This document shows, in pieces, positions 20,734 through 30,213 of a stretch of DNA of 64,000 nucleotides. Numbering within the stretch: the first letter of the stretch is position 1; each line of letters begins with the position of its first letter. The position numbers and the translations under genes are program-made. The notes beneath the pieces are model-generated. The model was not told the origin of the DNA. It ran no database searches and saw only the letters and a list, made by a program, of their open reading frames with translations. Source of the stretch: Anastatus disparis (Eukaryota > Arthropoda > Insecta > Hymenoptera > Eupelmidae); NCBI GenBank assembly GCA_017163975.1, contig JAFFSR010000362.1:1692501-1756500 (forward strand), written 5' to 3'.

Positions 20734-21188
20734 AGTAGGTAGACAAAGACAGTTCTGGAAACCCCCACTCCTCCGCCCATCAGCACACCTGTGCAGGTGC
20801 AAAAAATAATGACCAGTCGCGCGATATAAGAAATTCACTCCGCGCCTGCGCGCCATGTTAGCGCTCATTGGCGCGCGAGCTCCGGCGCAGCGTCGATAAG
20901 CGAATCACCGCGATCCGCGCCGCGTCGATAAGCGAATCACCGCGACCCGCGCCGCGTAGATAGGCGAATCACCGCCCGCGTGGATAAGCGAATTCCCACG
21001 ATCCGCGTTGATAAGCGAATTCCCCCGCGGCCCGCGCCCGCCCGCCCGCCACCGCTGATGAGAGTAAATGTTAAATCTTTAAAAATTTTAACATGATTAT
21101 TGAAGAGAGTCTTATTTTATATTATTGGGTATAAACTCATTTTAAACGAGTAAAAGAAGGATAGAAAGAACTATAACGTAGGTCATGC

Positions 21189-21241
<53 letters not shown>

Positions 21242-22112
21242 TCTTCTATAAGAGTCTAAAGATGATAAGGGGATAGAAAGAAAGTTACTTGCTTATGAAG
21301 GCGAGAAAGAGATAGAAAGAAAGTCAGTGGCTTTACGAAGGCAAGAAAGAGACAGAGAGAAAATCAGTTGCTTTACGATAAGCGTTTGAATTCTTAGAAT
21401 CTTTCCAACTATTTTAATTCTAAATTCTCTTTTACACGCTATTCGCTACATATAGAAATTAATTTTGTTATATAATAATGAAGTTTACTATTAAATCTAG
21501 AATATTTAGAGTTTAAATAAAATAGGATGATAAGGAAAAACATTGTAGTTTACACTTGCCCATAATGAAATGTACGAATAATTTATAATAATAATAATAA
21601 TATTTTAGAGTAAGAGATGAGAACATTGTAGCTCACATACTGAAATGTATTGAGTTGGGAGTGGAGGGGGAGGTCAAGGACAAGATTGTTTGGGCCCCTA
21701 AAACGAAACTTCGTCTTATCTCTGTATGACGTCACTAGCATATTATAAGTATAAGCATTACAGATCAACTGTCTAGCTAAAATGCAGTTTCTTCTTATCT
21801 CAGTATGACGTAACACTGGAAAGAATATACATTACAGTTTCTATGCAGCTTCGTCTCATCTGGCATCACTGTGTGTGTGTGTGTGTGTGTGTGAAAAATG
21901 ATAAAAATTATTGTTTTATAATAATAAAAAGTATATAGAAATTAGTTTGTTATATAATAATGAAGTATACTATTAAATCGTTGAATATAGATAATTTTAT
22001 GGGTTGATATTAGCATCCTATAGTAACTGAATGAAATTTTTATTTTACATCGGTTTTAACTTGACGATAATATTCATTTTGTGAGTTGATACATTCGGTT
22101 AAAATAATTATT
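20734..22112. repeat. Polinton-2 left terminal inverted repeat
   Basis: Matches 33785-34706 in inverse orientation. Holds a GC-rich tandem repeat block (20889-21050), a TA microsatellite (21189-21239) and, unlike the right copy, ~486 extra bases (about 21490-21975) bordered by a direct repeat of a GAAATTA...AATGAAGT...ACTATTAAATC segment. Confidence 0.85.
20889..21050. repeat. GC-rich subterminal tandem repeats
   Basis: About five degenerate ~30-bp units, each with GATAAGCGAATCACCGCG or a close variant. An inverted copy is at about 34390-34550 in the right terminal repeat. Strikingly GC-rich in an AT-rich region. Confidence 0.75.
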
Positions 22113-22176
22113 TTGACACATGTGTATGACTACATTAAGATAAATATTTCAAAGAATTTAACGCCATCTACTATCC

Positions 22177-22212
22177 TATTAAAAGGGAAGATAAGTAAGG
22201 TTACGATTCAGT
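22177..22212 (+). promoter_or_regulatory. Core promoter of Polinton-2 polymerase gene
   Basis: TATTAAAAG at 22177 is 33 bases upstream of the A of TCAGT (22208-22212). The ATG is at 22240, giving a ~30-base leader. Confidence 0.6.
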
Positions 22213-22239
22213 TCGTATTTGACTTTTAAAATAAAAATT

Positions 22240-25200
22240 ATGGCTACGTTTGACTGTAAAGAATTAGTTAATAAGATGATAAATGCTTATTCACGTTTAA
22301 CAAATAAGAAGACCAATCCTGAAGAAATAATTGCCTGTCTGAATCTTGATAAAGAAAATTTAAGACTTTTAAAAAATAAATTGCGTAAGTGTACAAATGT
22401 TTCTGAGAAGCAAAAGTTTTTAGCTGCTATTGCATTACTCCAAGGAATCCAGAGTAAACTAAAGTGCTTACTAAAAAGTGGTCAAGGTATCCAAAAACGT
22501 GAAAGACGAAGTGATAGAGTTAATTGGCAAGACTTGGAAAATGCATTTAATAATCGAATTAGGTCAGGTGTAATTACAAATTTAAAAAATTTAGACATAA
22601 TAAAATTTTTCAAAGATGCACAAGCATTATTTCAAATAAGAATTAAAAACATTTTAAAATTACAAGATGCTGTAAAAGTGTATACAGTGCTGGGTGCCGA
22701 ATATGTTATTATAAAAGCTGATGTTGAGACTAGTGAAATGAAATATTTTAATACGAAAGCCGAGCCAATTCTAAAGACAACAGATTTGAAAGAATGGTTT
22801 TTAAATAATGTACAAGAACCTATACAAAGAGATATGGAAGAATTTCAACAAAAAGATTCAGGATGGTCATTACGTGCTATTATTAATTTGTGTGTTCATA
22901 TAAACAAATATAATCCACTACATAGTGGCTCATATATTCCTCTTCCAAAAGTGATAGAATTAAAACATGCATGTATTAATGTGAAAAATTTTGATGATGC
23001 ATGTTTTAAATGGGCAATATTGTCAGCATTGTATCCAGTTAAGTCAAATATTAGTGCAGTATCTTCATATGAATTATATGAAAATAAATTAGATTTCACA
23101 GACATGGAATTTCCAGTAATACCAGAGAAAATTGGAAAATTTGAAAAAAAGAACAATATATCAATAAATGTATATTTTTTGAAGAAACATTCTGGTAAAT
23201 TCAGTGTTTCACCTCTACGTATAACATCATCTGAAGAAAATAAACATATTAATCTTTTATTGATACAAAATTATTATATAGATGAAGGAGAAAAACAACA
23301 AAAAAATTATGATACAAATGTATCAATAATATATCATTATGTATGGATAAAGAATTTATCTCGATTAGTTTCTAATCAGATATCAAAACATGATGGACGA
23401 AAATATATATGCAATCGATGTTTGCATTACTTTAACACTGAACAAAAATTAAAATTTCATCATGAAGATTGCTCTAAAATTAATAAGTGCAGAGTAAATT
23501 TACCAGAAGGAAAAGACAGTATATTACATTTTAAAAATTTTAAAAATAAGGAAAAGGTTCCTTTTATTGTATACGCAGACTTTGAGGCCCTTTTGTTACC
23601 CTTTCAAGACAAAAATATTATTCAAAAACATGAAGTATTTAGTGTTGGATATTATTTGAAATGTAGTTATGACGAGACCATATCATGCTACAATAGCTAC
23701 AGAGGACCTAATCCTGCTGCATGGTTCACAAACGAACTTAAAAAACTTGCTGAGAATATTGAATCTGTATACCAACATGAAATACCAATGAATGCTTTAA
23801 CCTTGGAAGAAGAAGAAAGATTTCAAAATGCAATTCTTTGCCACATTTGCCAGAAACCTTTAAGAGGAAAAAAAGTTCGAGATCATTGCCACCTTACTGG
23901 CAGGTAAGATTAATACTTAAAATAATATTGTAATATTACTTATATTAAATTATATATATATATATATTATGTTTCAGATATCGAGGGGCAGCTCATGAAT
24001 CATGTAATTTATCATATAGAGACTCTCGTACTATCCCTGTAGTATTCCACAATTTTACGGGTTATGACTCTCATTTTCTCATCAAAGATGTCGCCAATAG
24101 TTTTCCAGGACATGTGCAACTGCTATCATTGAACAAAGAGCGATTTATTTCACTTACAAAATATATAGAAAATAGTAAGATTAAATTCAGATTTATCGAT
24201 TCTTTCCGATTTATGTCATCATCTTTGGATAAATTAGCTTCATATCTTACAGAAATGGATATTTTAAAACTGGAATTTACTAAGCAATCACCTTTAACGG
24301 AAGATAAGTTTAATCTATTAAAAAGGAAAGGTATCTTTCCATATGAATACTTGAATTCTGTAGATAAACTAAATGAATCAAAACTTCCATCAAAAGATGA
24401 ATTTTATAGTAATTTAAATAGCAGTAACATATCTGATGAAGACTATAAACACGCTAAAAATGTTTGGAAAGAATTCAATATATCAAATTTAGGTGAATAT
24501 TCAGATTTGTATTTGAAAACAGATGTATTATTATTAGCTGAAGTTTTTGAAAATTTTCGAAACAATTGTTTAAGTACGTACGATTTGGATCCAGCTCATT
24601 ACTACACAGCTCCTGGATTTACATGGGATGCTATGCTTAAATATACGAAAATAGAGTTGGAATTGTTAACTGACATTGATCAGGTGTTGTTTGTTGAGCG
24701 TGGAATAAGAGGTGGCATCAGTCAGTGTTCCAATAGGTATGCGCAGGCTAACGATAAGTATATGGGTAAAAACTATAATGAAAATGAGGAAATAAAGTAT
24801 CTCATGTACTACGATGTTAACAATTTATATGGATGGGCCATGATGCAATCATTACCCTATGGTGGTTTTGAATGGATTGAGGATGTTGATAAAGTAGATT
24901 TCAACATTGGCGATAATTCACCATTTGGTTATATTCTTGAAGTAGACTTAGAATATCCAAAATATCTGCATGATGTACATAAAGATTTACCATTCTGTTC
25001 AGAACATGAGAAGCCTCGAGGTTCCAAATATTCAAAATTATTGACTACAGTAAAATCCAAAGAAAGATATATTTTACATTACCAAAATTTAAAGCAAGCT
25101 CTTAGAAATGGACTCAAACTAATTAAAATTCATAGAATCTTAAAATTTAATCAAAGACCCTGGCTAAAAGATTACATTGATTTAAATAGTAATATGAGAA

Positions 25201-26040
25201 AAAAAGCAAAAAACGAGTTTGAGAAAAATTTATATAAACTTATGAATAATGCTGTATTTGGCAAAACCATGGAAAATGTTAGAAAAAGAGTTGATATAAA
25301 GCTTGTAACGAAATGGGATGGGAGATATGGTGCTGAGGCTCTCATTGCTCAACCAAATTTTCATAGTCGAACCATTCTAGACAAAAATCTAGTGGCAATT
25401 GAATTATTAAAAACAGAAGTTTCTATGAATAAACCAATATATGTAGGTCTGACCGTGCTTGATTTATCAAAGACATTAGTTTATGATTTCCATTATGATT
25501 TTATGAGAAAACAATTTGTAGATCAATGCAAGTTACTATACACAGACACGGATAGTTTAATATATGAAATTCGAAATATTGATATTTATGAAACAATGAA
25601 GCATAATTTACAACACTTTGATACATCAGATTATCCACCTGGAAACGTTTTCAGAATACCGCAAATGAACAAAAAGATAGTAGGTTTAATGAAAGATGAG
25701 TGCAATGGGAAGATTATGACAGAATTTATAGGTCTACGTAGTAAAATGTATTGTATACGAATTGAAGGAGAGGATAAAATAAAAAAAAGTTAAAGGTGTT
25801 AAGACTGGTGTTGTCAAAAACACAATCACTTTTGATGACTACTTGCAATGTATACGAAATAAAATTGTATTTCACAGAGAACAATATATTATACGTCCAC
25901 AAAAACATAATGTGTTTACTGAAAAACAATATAAATTAGCTTTAAGTCCTTATGATGATAAGAGATGTTTGTTAGATAATGAAACTGATACTTTACCTTG
26001 GGGGCATTATTTGATTGATAAAAAAATACAAATTAATTAA
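22240..26040 (+). CDS. Polinton-2 protein-primed DNA polymerase B (exons 22240-23903 and 23978 onward), frameshifted near the end
   Basis: Replicates the element by protein priming. Exon 1 holds an unknown N-terminal region, a C2HC-like zinc motif (~390) and the exonuclease Exo I site YADFEAL (~443), and ends in a Cys/His motif (CHICQKP...HCHLTG). Exon 2 continues the conserved sequence, with Exo [12 protein letters not shown] (~578) and the polymerase sites [12 protein letters not shown] (~832), [11 protein letters not shown] (~974) and [10 protein letters not shown] (~1075). The start is the ATG at 22240 after A-rich leader. At 25781-25788 an A8 run shifts the frame to a stop at 25793; the conserved C-terminus (~83 codons) continues in the +1 frame to 26040. 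Confidence 0.9.
23904..23977 (+). other. Spliceosomal intron in the polymerase gene
   Basis: A 74-bp AT-rich interval with donor GTAAGA and acceptor TATGTTTCAG. It contains stop codons, and its removal rejoins the frame exactly across the conserved HCHLTG/YRGAAH motif of Polinton polymerases. Size and signals fit insect introns. Confidence 0.82.
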
Positions 26041-26070
26041 TTATAATTTTGTATAATGATGGTTATAAGG

Positions 26071-26118
26071 TTAATAAATAAAAACAAAAAATAATTTTCA
26101 CATATATAGATTTCTTTA
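26071..26118. terminator. Overlapping convergent poly(A) signals
   Basis: AATAAA occurs on the plus strand at about 26074-26079 for the polymerase gene and, in complement (TTTATT), at about 26113-26118 for the integrase gene. The two genes converge here with 87 bases between stops. Confidence 0.5.
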
Positions 26119-26127
26119 TTTGTTCCT

Positions 26128-27042
26128 TTACAAATCTGATTTATTTATCCAACTATTATGTACCTCATCAAATCCTAACCACTTTACATAAAATTTATTT
26201 CCACGCTTTTTTAATATTTTTTCTACAAGATAAACATCAGGATATTTTGCTTTTGATAATTCTTGTTCATAGAATCCACCAGCGATGGGCTGACTTTGAT
26301 AGTCCTTCAATTTATAAGTGATTGGATCAGTAGCCTTTACTTGACTTATAGTAAATATTTCTGTTGACCAATTAGGAGTGTAACCCTTTTCAAATACATG
26401 TTTATTCTTACTTACTCGAACTTTATCTCCAGCTTTAAATTTAGATATTTTGAATGCTTTGATATCCTTTTTAAAACGTTTGAGCACATTTTTTTCGTTT
26501 ATAGGAGTAACTTCTTTTGGCTTCATTCCAATAGTTCTATGTTTACTATTGTTATATGCTTCTAATAGGGTAGGTAAAATATCCAACCAACAGTAGTTAC
26601 CTTTGAGGCTAAATTTCATCCACATTTTATTTTTAAGTGTTCTATTAAAACGTTCACAAATGGAAGCTTTAAGATTACTATATGTAGAGTATAAATTAAT
26701 ATCATAGCGCTTCATGAGAGTTTGAAAGGCAGAGTTATAAAATTCTTTCCCTCTATCAGTATGAAGATTTTTTGGTATACGACCTTGCTTTAATATAGAT
26801 TCCATTGCTGCAGTAACATCTTCACCAGTTTTTCGTTTTACAGGAACAGCCCAAGCATATTTGGAAAAAATATCTATTATTGTTAGCATATACTTAAAGC
26901 CTTTATTTTCCCGAGCATAAGGCTGCATTTCTACCAAATCAGCTTGCCATCTTTCATCCAAGCCGCGTATTATAAATTTACGACGTGGATAAATACGTCG
27001 AGCAGGCTTATGCAGCTCTTCTACAAGTCTTTCATGCTCCAT
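26128..27042 (-). CDS. Polinton-2 integrase with chromodomain
   Basis: 304-aa rve-type integrase. The acidic triad appears as Asp35 (QADLVEM), Asp96 (HTDRGKEF) and Glu130 (CERFNRTLKNKMW). Residues ~195-250 form the SH3-like C-terminal part (GDKVRVSK..F.KGY..NWS.EIF), and the last ~45 residues (YLVEKILKKRGNKFYVKWLGF...SW) a chromodomain. Compared with Polinton-1 it lacks ~50 N-terminal residues; no in-frame ATG lies further upstream. The GTTACT duplication around the element is consistent with its activity. Intact. Confidence 0.92.
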   Translation of the reverse strand: MEHERLVEELHKPARRIYPRRKFIIRGLDERWQADLVEMQPYARENKGFKYMLTIIDIFSKYAWAVPVKRKTGEDVTAAMESILKQGRIPKNLHTDRGKEFYNSAFQTLMKRYDINLYSTYSNLKASICERFNRTLKNKMWMKFSLKGNYCWLDILPTLLEAYNNSKHRTIGMKPKEVTPINEKNVLKRFKKDIKAFKISKFKAGDKVRVSKNKHVFEKGYTPNWSTEIFTISQVKATDPITYKLKDYQSQPIAGGFYEQELSKAKYPDVYLVEKILKKRGNKFYVKWLGFDEVHNSWINKSDL

Positions 27043-27062
27043 GGCTATAGACTTAATGATTC

Positions 27063-27533
27063 TTATAATTCTTGCAATTTGCGTTTTATACTCTGAATAT
27101 CTGTCAGGATTTTAGCATCTTGAAGTGTTTTGACAAGATGCTTAATCAACTCATGTAATTTATGGATGTTTGTATTAACTTTTTTAATTTTCTCATCATA
27201 TTCATAAGTTAATTCTTGGATGCTTACATCGTAATTTTTAAAAAAATTTTCATCATATTCATCCTTTGACTTTTGTATTTCTAATTCTAATGCATCAAGG
27301 TTACTTCTTAAGCTTCCAGTGACTAGGTATATGCTTCGAATTTCAGATGCAACCATACTTTGTAAGGTTTGCAAATTAACTGCATCATTCGATTGTTGAG
27401 GTGTGGCAACATTACATAACCTCTTATTTTCAATATCATACTGCCCATCTTCTGTGATTTTATACCCAACACCTGGAGGACCATGTCGGCCTCCAGCTTG
27501 CTGTAATTGTCGTCCGAATACGTCAACACTCAT
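27063..27533 (-). CDS. Polinton-2 fibre-like coiled-coil protein
   Basis: I choose the ATG at 27533 (MSVDVFGRQL) over an upstream one at 27569 that overlaps the neighbouring gene. The ~156-aa protein begins with a Gly-rich segment, then a motif GxYDIxNKRLxNVxxPxxxNDAVN (residues ~30-50), which resembles the repeat linking phage tail-fibre and other trimeric fibre shafts to their heads, followed by ~100 residues of heptad-like charged coiled coil. By analogy it may be a trimeric virion spike or attachment protein. Evidence is motif-level only. It lies between integrase and the unknown 326-aa protein, 20 bases from the former. Confidence 0.6.
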   Translation of the reverse strand: MSVDVFGRQLQQAGGRHGPPGVGYKITEDGQYDIENKRLCNVATPQQSNDAVNLQTLQSMVASEIRSIYLVTGSLRSNLDALELEIQKSKDEYDENFFKNYDVSIQELTYEYDEKIKKVNTNIHKLHELIKHLVKTLQDAKILTDIQSIKRKLQEL

Positions 27534-27565
27534 CTTGTGAATAACTAGAGAAACAGCAGTACTTT

Positions 27566-28546
27566 TCAATATATAATGTTGGCCTCACGTAGCTCTTCGA
27601 TTATCGAATGAATCTCATTGGTATGACTTGGATTTCCAGCTTCTGTCTCTGCTACTAGTAGCCGTAAGCGATCAACTAGTTCATTGGGGTCATCCCAGTA
27701 CACGTAATCCATTTGTGTACCTTTTCGAGCAATTTTGTAGCGTGGTAAGAGACCCTTTCCACTAAAAGATTTCCTCTTTCGAGCTGGAGATTTATCAAAA
27801 AATGGAGCAATATAATTTTTAAATTTATTACTATTTAATTTGCGAAGTGATCCATCAGCATGGTAATTCTTTCTATATGCATTCGTTATTTCAACAATTT
27901 TTCGATAATTTCTCAAATCATCTTCCGTAATAAGTTTTTCATCTGGCTGTTTTCGAAACAGTAATTCTAGTAAGCCTATAGTTTTTGGATGTTGTGTGTC
28001 AAGTACAACCACATGATCCTTACTGAAATTTATTGGTGAATCACCAATCATCATCATCCTACCTACTTTACGAACTCCATAGATATTATCTAGATATGAT
28101 TTTTGATTTTTCTGAAACATCCAAAGATATTTATTGGTAAGCGAATCCGTTTCGTTTCTATCATTACCATCATCATCATCAGTTTCACTTTCTGCAGCTG
28201 TCTCAAAACTTATATCAGATGGTCGTATTGTATCGTCAACATTTTCCTTTACAATCTGCTTATCATCGGAAATGTACTCATCATCAGAAGTGTGTTCATT
28301 CTCAGAAATGTGATCATTTTCGGAGGGAGCATGCTCTGTTTTATCTTTCAATTTGAAGTCTTTTTTATTTATTTCAGATATGCTTACAAGTTTTTCAAGT
28401 GGATCAACAACAGGTTTGAATGTTTCAGTGAAAACCTTTTCGAAATCAGCTTTACCCTGTTTCAGTAGCTTATGTTTACGTTTGATTGCCTCTCTAGATT
28501 TTACAATCTGATGGAGAATATTTTTTTCACGTTGAAAATCTGCCAT
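27566..28546 (-). CDS. Polinton-2 conserved hypothetical protein (DUF8207-like)
   Basis: 326 aa, intact. The N-terminal ~60 residues are basic and helical; residues 65-135 are acidic with degenerate SExEHxSDDE repeats; residues ~150-250 look folded; a short basic RKRKSFSGKGLLP segment leads to a conserved C-terminus (YVYWDDPNELVDRLRLL...IIEELREANII). I recognise the C-terminal pattern as that of a protein widespread in arthropod Polintons and probably catalogued as DUF8207, but cannot verify this. Function unknown; the position is like the 298-aa protein of Polinton-1. Confidence 0.6.
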   Translation of the reverse strand: MADFQREKNILHQIVKSREAIKRKHKLLKQGKADFEKVFTETFKPVVDPLEKLVSISEINKKDFKLKDKTEHAPSENDHISENEHTSDDEYISDDKQIVKENVDDTIRPSDISFETAAESETDDDDGNDRNETDSLTNKYLWMFQKNQKSYLDNIYGVRKVGRMMMIGDSPINFSKDHVVVLDTQHPKTIGLLELLFRKQPDEKLITEDDLRNYRKIVEITNAYRKNYHADGSLRKLNSNKFKNYIAPFFDKSPARKRKSFSGKGLLPRYKIARKGTQMDYVYWDDPNELVDRLRLLVAETEAGNPSHTNEIHSIIEELREANIIY

Positions 28547-28588
28547 GTTGACTATCCAACGTTCTACAATGTACTACTTGATTTACAC

Positions 28589-29290
28589 TCATTTTCCTAT
28601 ATTTATCACAAAACAGTCAAAACCTTTCCTATAACGACCAGCATTTAGCTCTCGTTCTTTGTCAATTGTGAGGAATGCAAATTTATAATTTCCCCAACAT
28701 GACAAACACAAATCTTTAAATTGTGTATATGACATATCAGAATTCACATGATCATTGTATATGTGCTTGAGATTCATATCATCTTGTCTAAATATTACCA
28801 GTAAATTTACATTGTCTCGAATTAAGTGTTTAGGTACATGAGCATATGATTGACAAAGATAGAAACAATCTACATTTTTATGTCTACCCATGCAGAAAAA
28901 TGCTCTTATATTATCTTGCTTTTCACAAGCCACATCATCAAACACCATGATGGAATTTGGAAGAACATCTTCGGGAGTTACTACGGTTTCATGCTCACTA
29001 AATGCAAAATATTGTATACCCTTTATCGGTTTTAAAAGTTCCTCGAGAAACTTATACTTTGGCTGATAAAGCGATTTTGAATATATGTAAACGTTTTCAA
29101 ATTTTAATCCATTTACGTGTATTATAAGAGTAAGCAATGTATTAGTTTTACCACAGCTCGAAGGGCCGCAAAACACGGCTCGTACACTGTCTGGTAATAA
29201 TTCTCCATGACGTTTCTGTGACGTTTGTTGCTGTGCAATTGTATCAAAATTTGATACTGGTAATTTGACATTTTGCGGTTGGAAATCCAT
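28589..29290 (-). CDS. Polinton-2 genome-packaging ATPase
   Basis: 233 aa from the ATG at 29290. Walker A is GPSSCGKT (residues 42-49) and Walker B SIMVFDD (~115-121), followed by a sensor strand YLCQSYAHV. The fold is the A32/FtsK-HerA type that packages DNA into double-jelly-roll capsids. Intact. Transcribed leftward from a promoter (29317-29352) that overlaps the rightward promoter of the PLA2/core gene. Confidence 0.9.
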   Translation of the reverse strand: MDFQPQNVKLPVSNFDTIAQQQTSQKRHGELLPDSVRAVFCGPSSCGKTNTLLTLIIHVNGLKFENVYIYSKSLYQPKYKFLEELLKPIKGIQYFAFSEHETVVTPEDVLPNSIMVFDDVACEKQDNIRAFFCMGRHKNVDCFYLCQSYAHVPKHLIRDNVNLLVIFRQDDMNLKHIYNDHVNSDMSYTQFKDLCLSCWGNYKFAFLTIDKERELNAGRYRKGFDCFVINIGK

Positions 29291-29316
29291 GTTCACTCTT
29301 TGCTTTTTGACAACTG

Positions 29317-29366
29317 ACTGATCACTATACTATAAATAAATAATTTATATAGATGTGAGTTCAGTA
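29317..29366. promoter_or_regulatory. Overlapping divergent core promoters
   Basis: Rightward: TATAAATAAA at 29331-29340 and TCAGT at 29361-29365, A-to-TATA distance 32. Leftward: TATATAAA on the minus strand (29351-29344) and TCAGT (29321-29317), distance 32. The two TATA boxes lie back to back between the two start sites, so the transcripts would diverge with little room between them. Confidence 0.65.
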
Positions 29367-29394
29367 CTCAATCAACCATCATGGTATAAGGATC

Positions 29395-30213
29395 ATGATT
29401 GAACACAAGCGAAAAAGTGGGCGCAGTCTTGTAAACACTCTCATCAATAAGCTTCCATTTGAACTTCATTTACCAGGTTATCAATACTGTGGACCTGGAA
29501 CCAAACTAGCAAAACGTCTTGCTCATGGTGATCCTGGAATCAATCCACTCGATGTAGCCTGCAAAGAGCACGATATTGCTTACTCACATAATCGAGAGAA
29601 CATTGAGGCGAGAAACGCTGCCGATAGAATATTAGCCAAAAAAGCTTGGCAACGAGTTTGGGCTAAAGATTCAGGCATTGGTGAAAAGGCTGCTGCCTAT
29701 GCTATTTCAAACACCATGAAAGTAAAATCAAAACTTGGAATGGGTCTAAAGAATGAGAAACAAAAAAAGCCAACCATGACACTATCGAAGGTGGTGAAAG
29801 CTGCATCTAAGTCGTTGATACCAAATACCGATGCTCATAAAGTCATTCGTACAGCTTTAAAAGGTGCTCGTAGAGCCATTAAAAAGGCTGGTGGTAAAAA
29901 GAATATTCGAATTCAACGCATACTACCAGTCCCATCAAAAGTCGGTGGATTTTTACCATTTTTAATACCACTATTTGCTGGTTTGAGTGCTACAGGAGCA
30001 TTAGCAGGTGGCGCTGCTGGTATAGTAAAAGCTGTGAACGATGCTAGCGCCGCGAAACGACAACTTGAAGAAAGTCAACGTCATAATAAAAAAATGGAAG
30101 CTATTGCACTTGGTAAAGGTCTTTATTTGAAACCACATAAAAAAGGCTATGGTATTCATTTGAAGCCCTACAAAGGGGGACGCATAAATAAAAAAAAAAA
30201 AACTTCGATGTAA
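29395..30213 (+). CDS. Polinton-2 phospholipase A2-domain / basic core protein
   Basis: 272 aa. Residues ~25-65 have the parvovirus-type PLA2 pattern: a calcium loop (YCGPGT), a spacer and the catalytic HD pair in CKEHDIAY. In parvoviruses this domain breaches the endosomal membrane during entry; the same role here is inferred. Next come a basic stretch (105-180), a Gly/Ala/Leu-rich hydrophobic segment (GGFLPFLIPLFAGLSATGAL, ~183-202) and a basic, Gly-rich tail. The ORF runs through a 13-A tract (30190-30202) just before its stop; the protease frame opens in the -1 frame there. A membrane-active minor virion protein is likely. Confidence 0.78.
   Translation: MIEHKRKSGRSLVNTLINKLPFELHLPGYQYCGPGTKLAKRLAHGDPGINPLDVACKEHDIAYSHNRENIEARNAADRILAKKAWQRVWAKDSGIGEKAAAYAISNTMKVKSKLGMGLKNEKQKKPTMTLSKVVKAASKSLIPNTDAHKVIRTALKGARRAIKKAGGKKNIRIQRILPVPSKVGGFLPFLIPLFAGLSATGALAGGAAGIVKAVNDASAAKRQLEESQRHNKKMEAIALGKGLYLKPHKKGYGIHLKPYKGGRINKKKKTSM
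30190..30202 (+). other. 13-A tract at the PLA2/protease frame change
   Basis: A run of 13 A residues. The PLA2/core frame stops 11 bases later at 30213; the protease frame (-1) is closed by TAA at 30189 and opens only within this run. Candidate slippage site, or a length error or mutation. Confidence 0.6.

Noticed and set aside
20889..21050. CRISPR-like array
   Set aside because: Units are contiguous degenerate tandem repeats without spacers, inside a eukaryotic transposon.
27323..27529. 68-codon minus ORF inside the fibre-like gene
   Set aside because: Alternative-frame shadow of the fibre-like gene.
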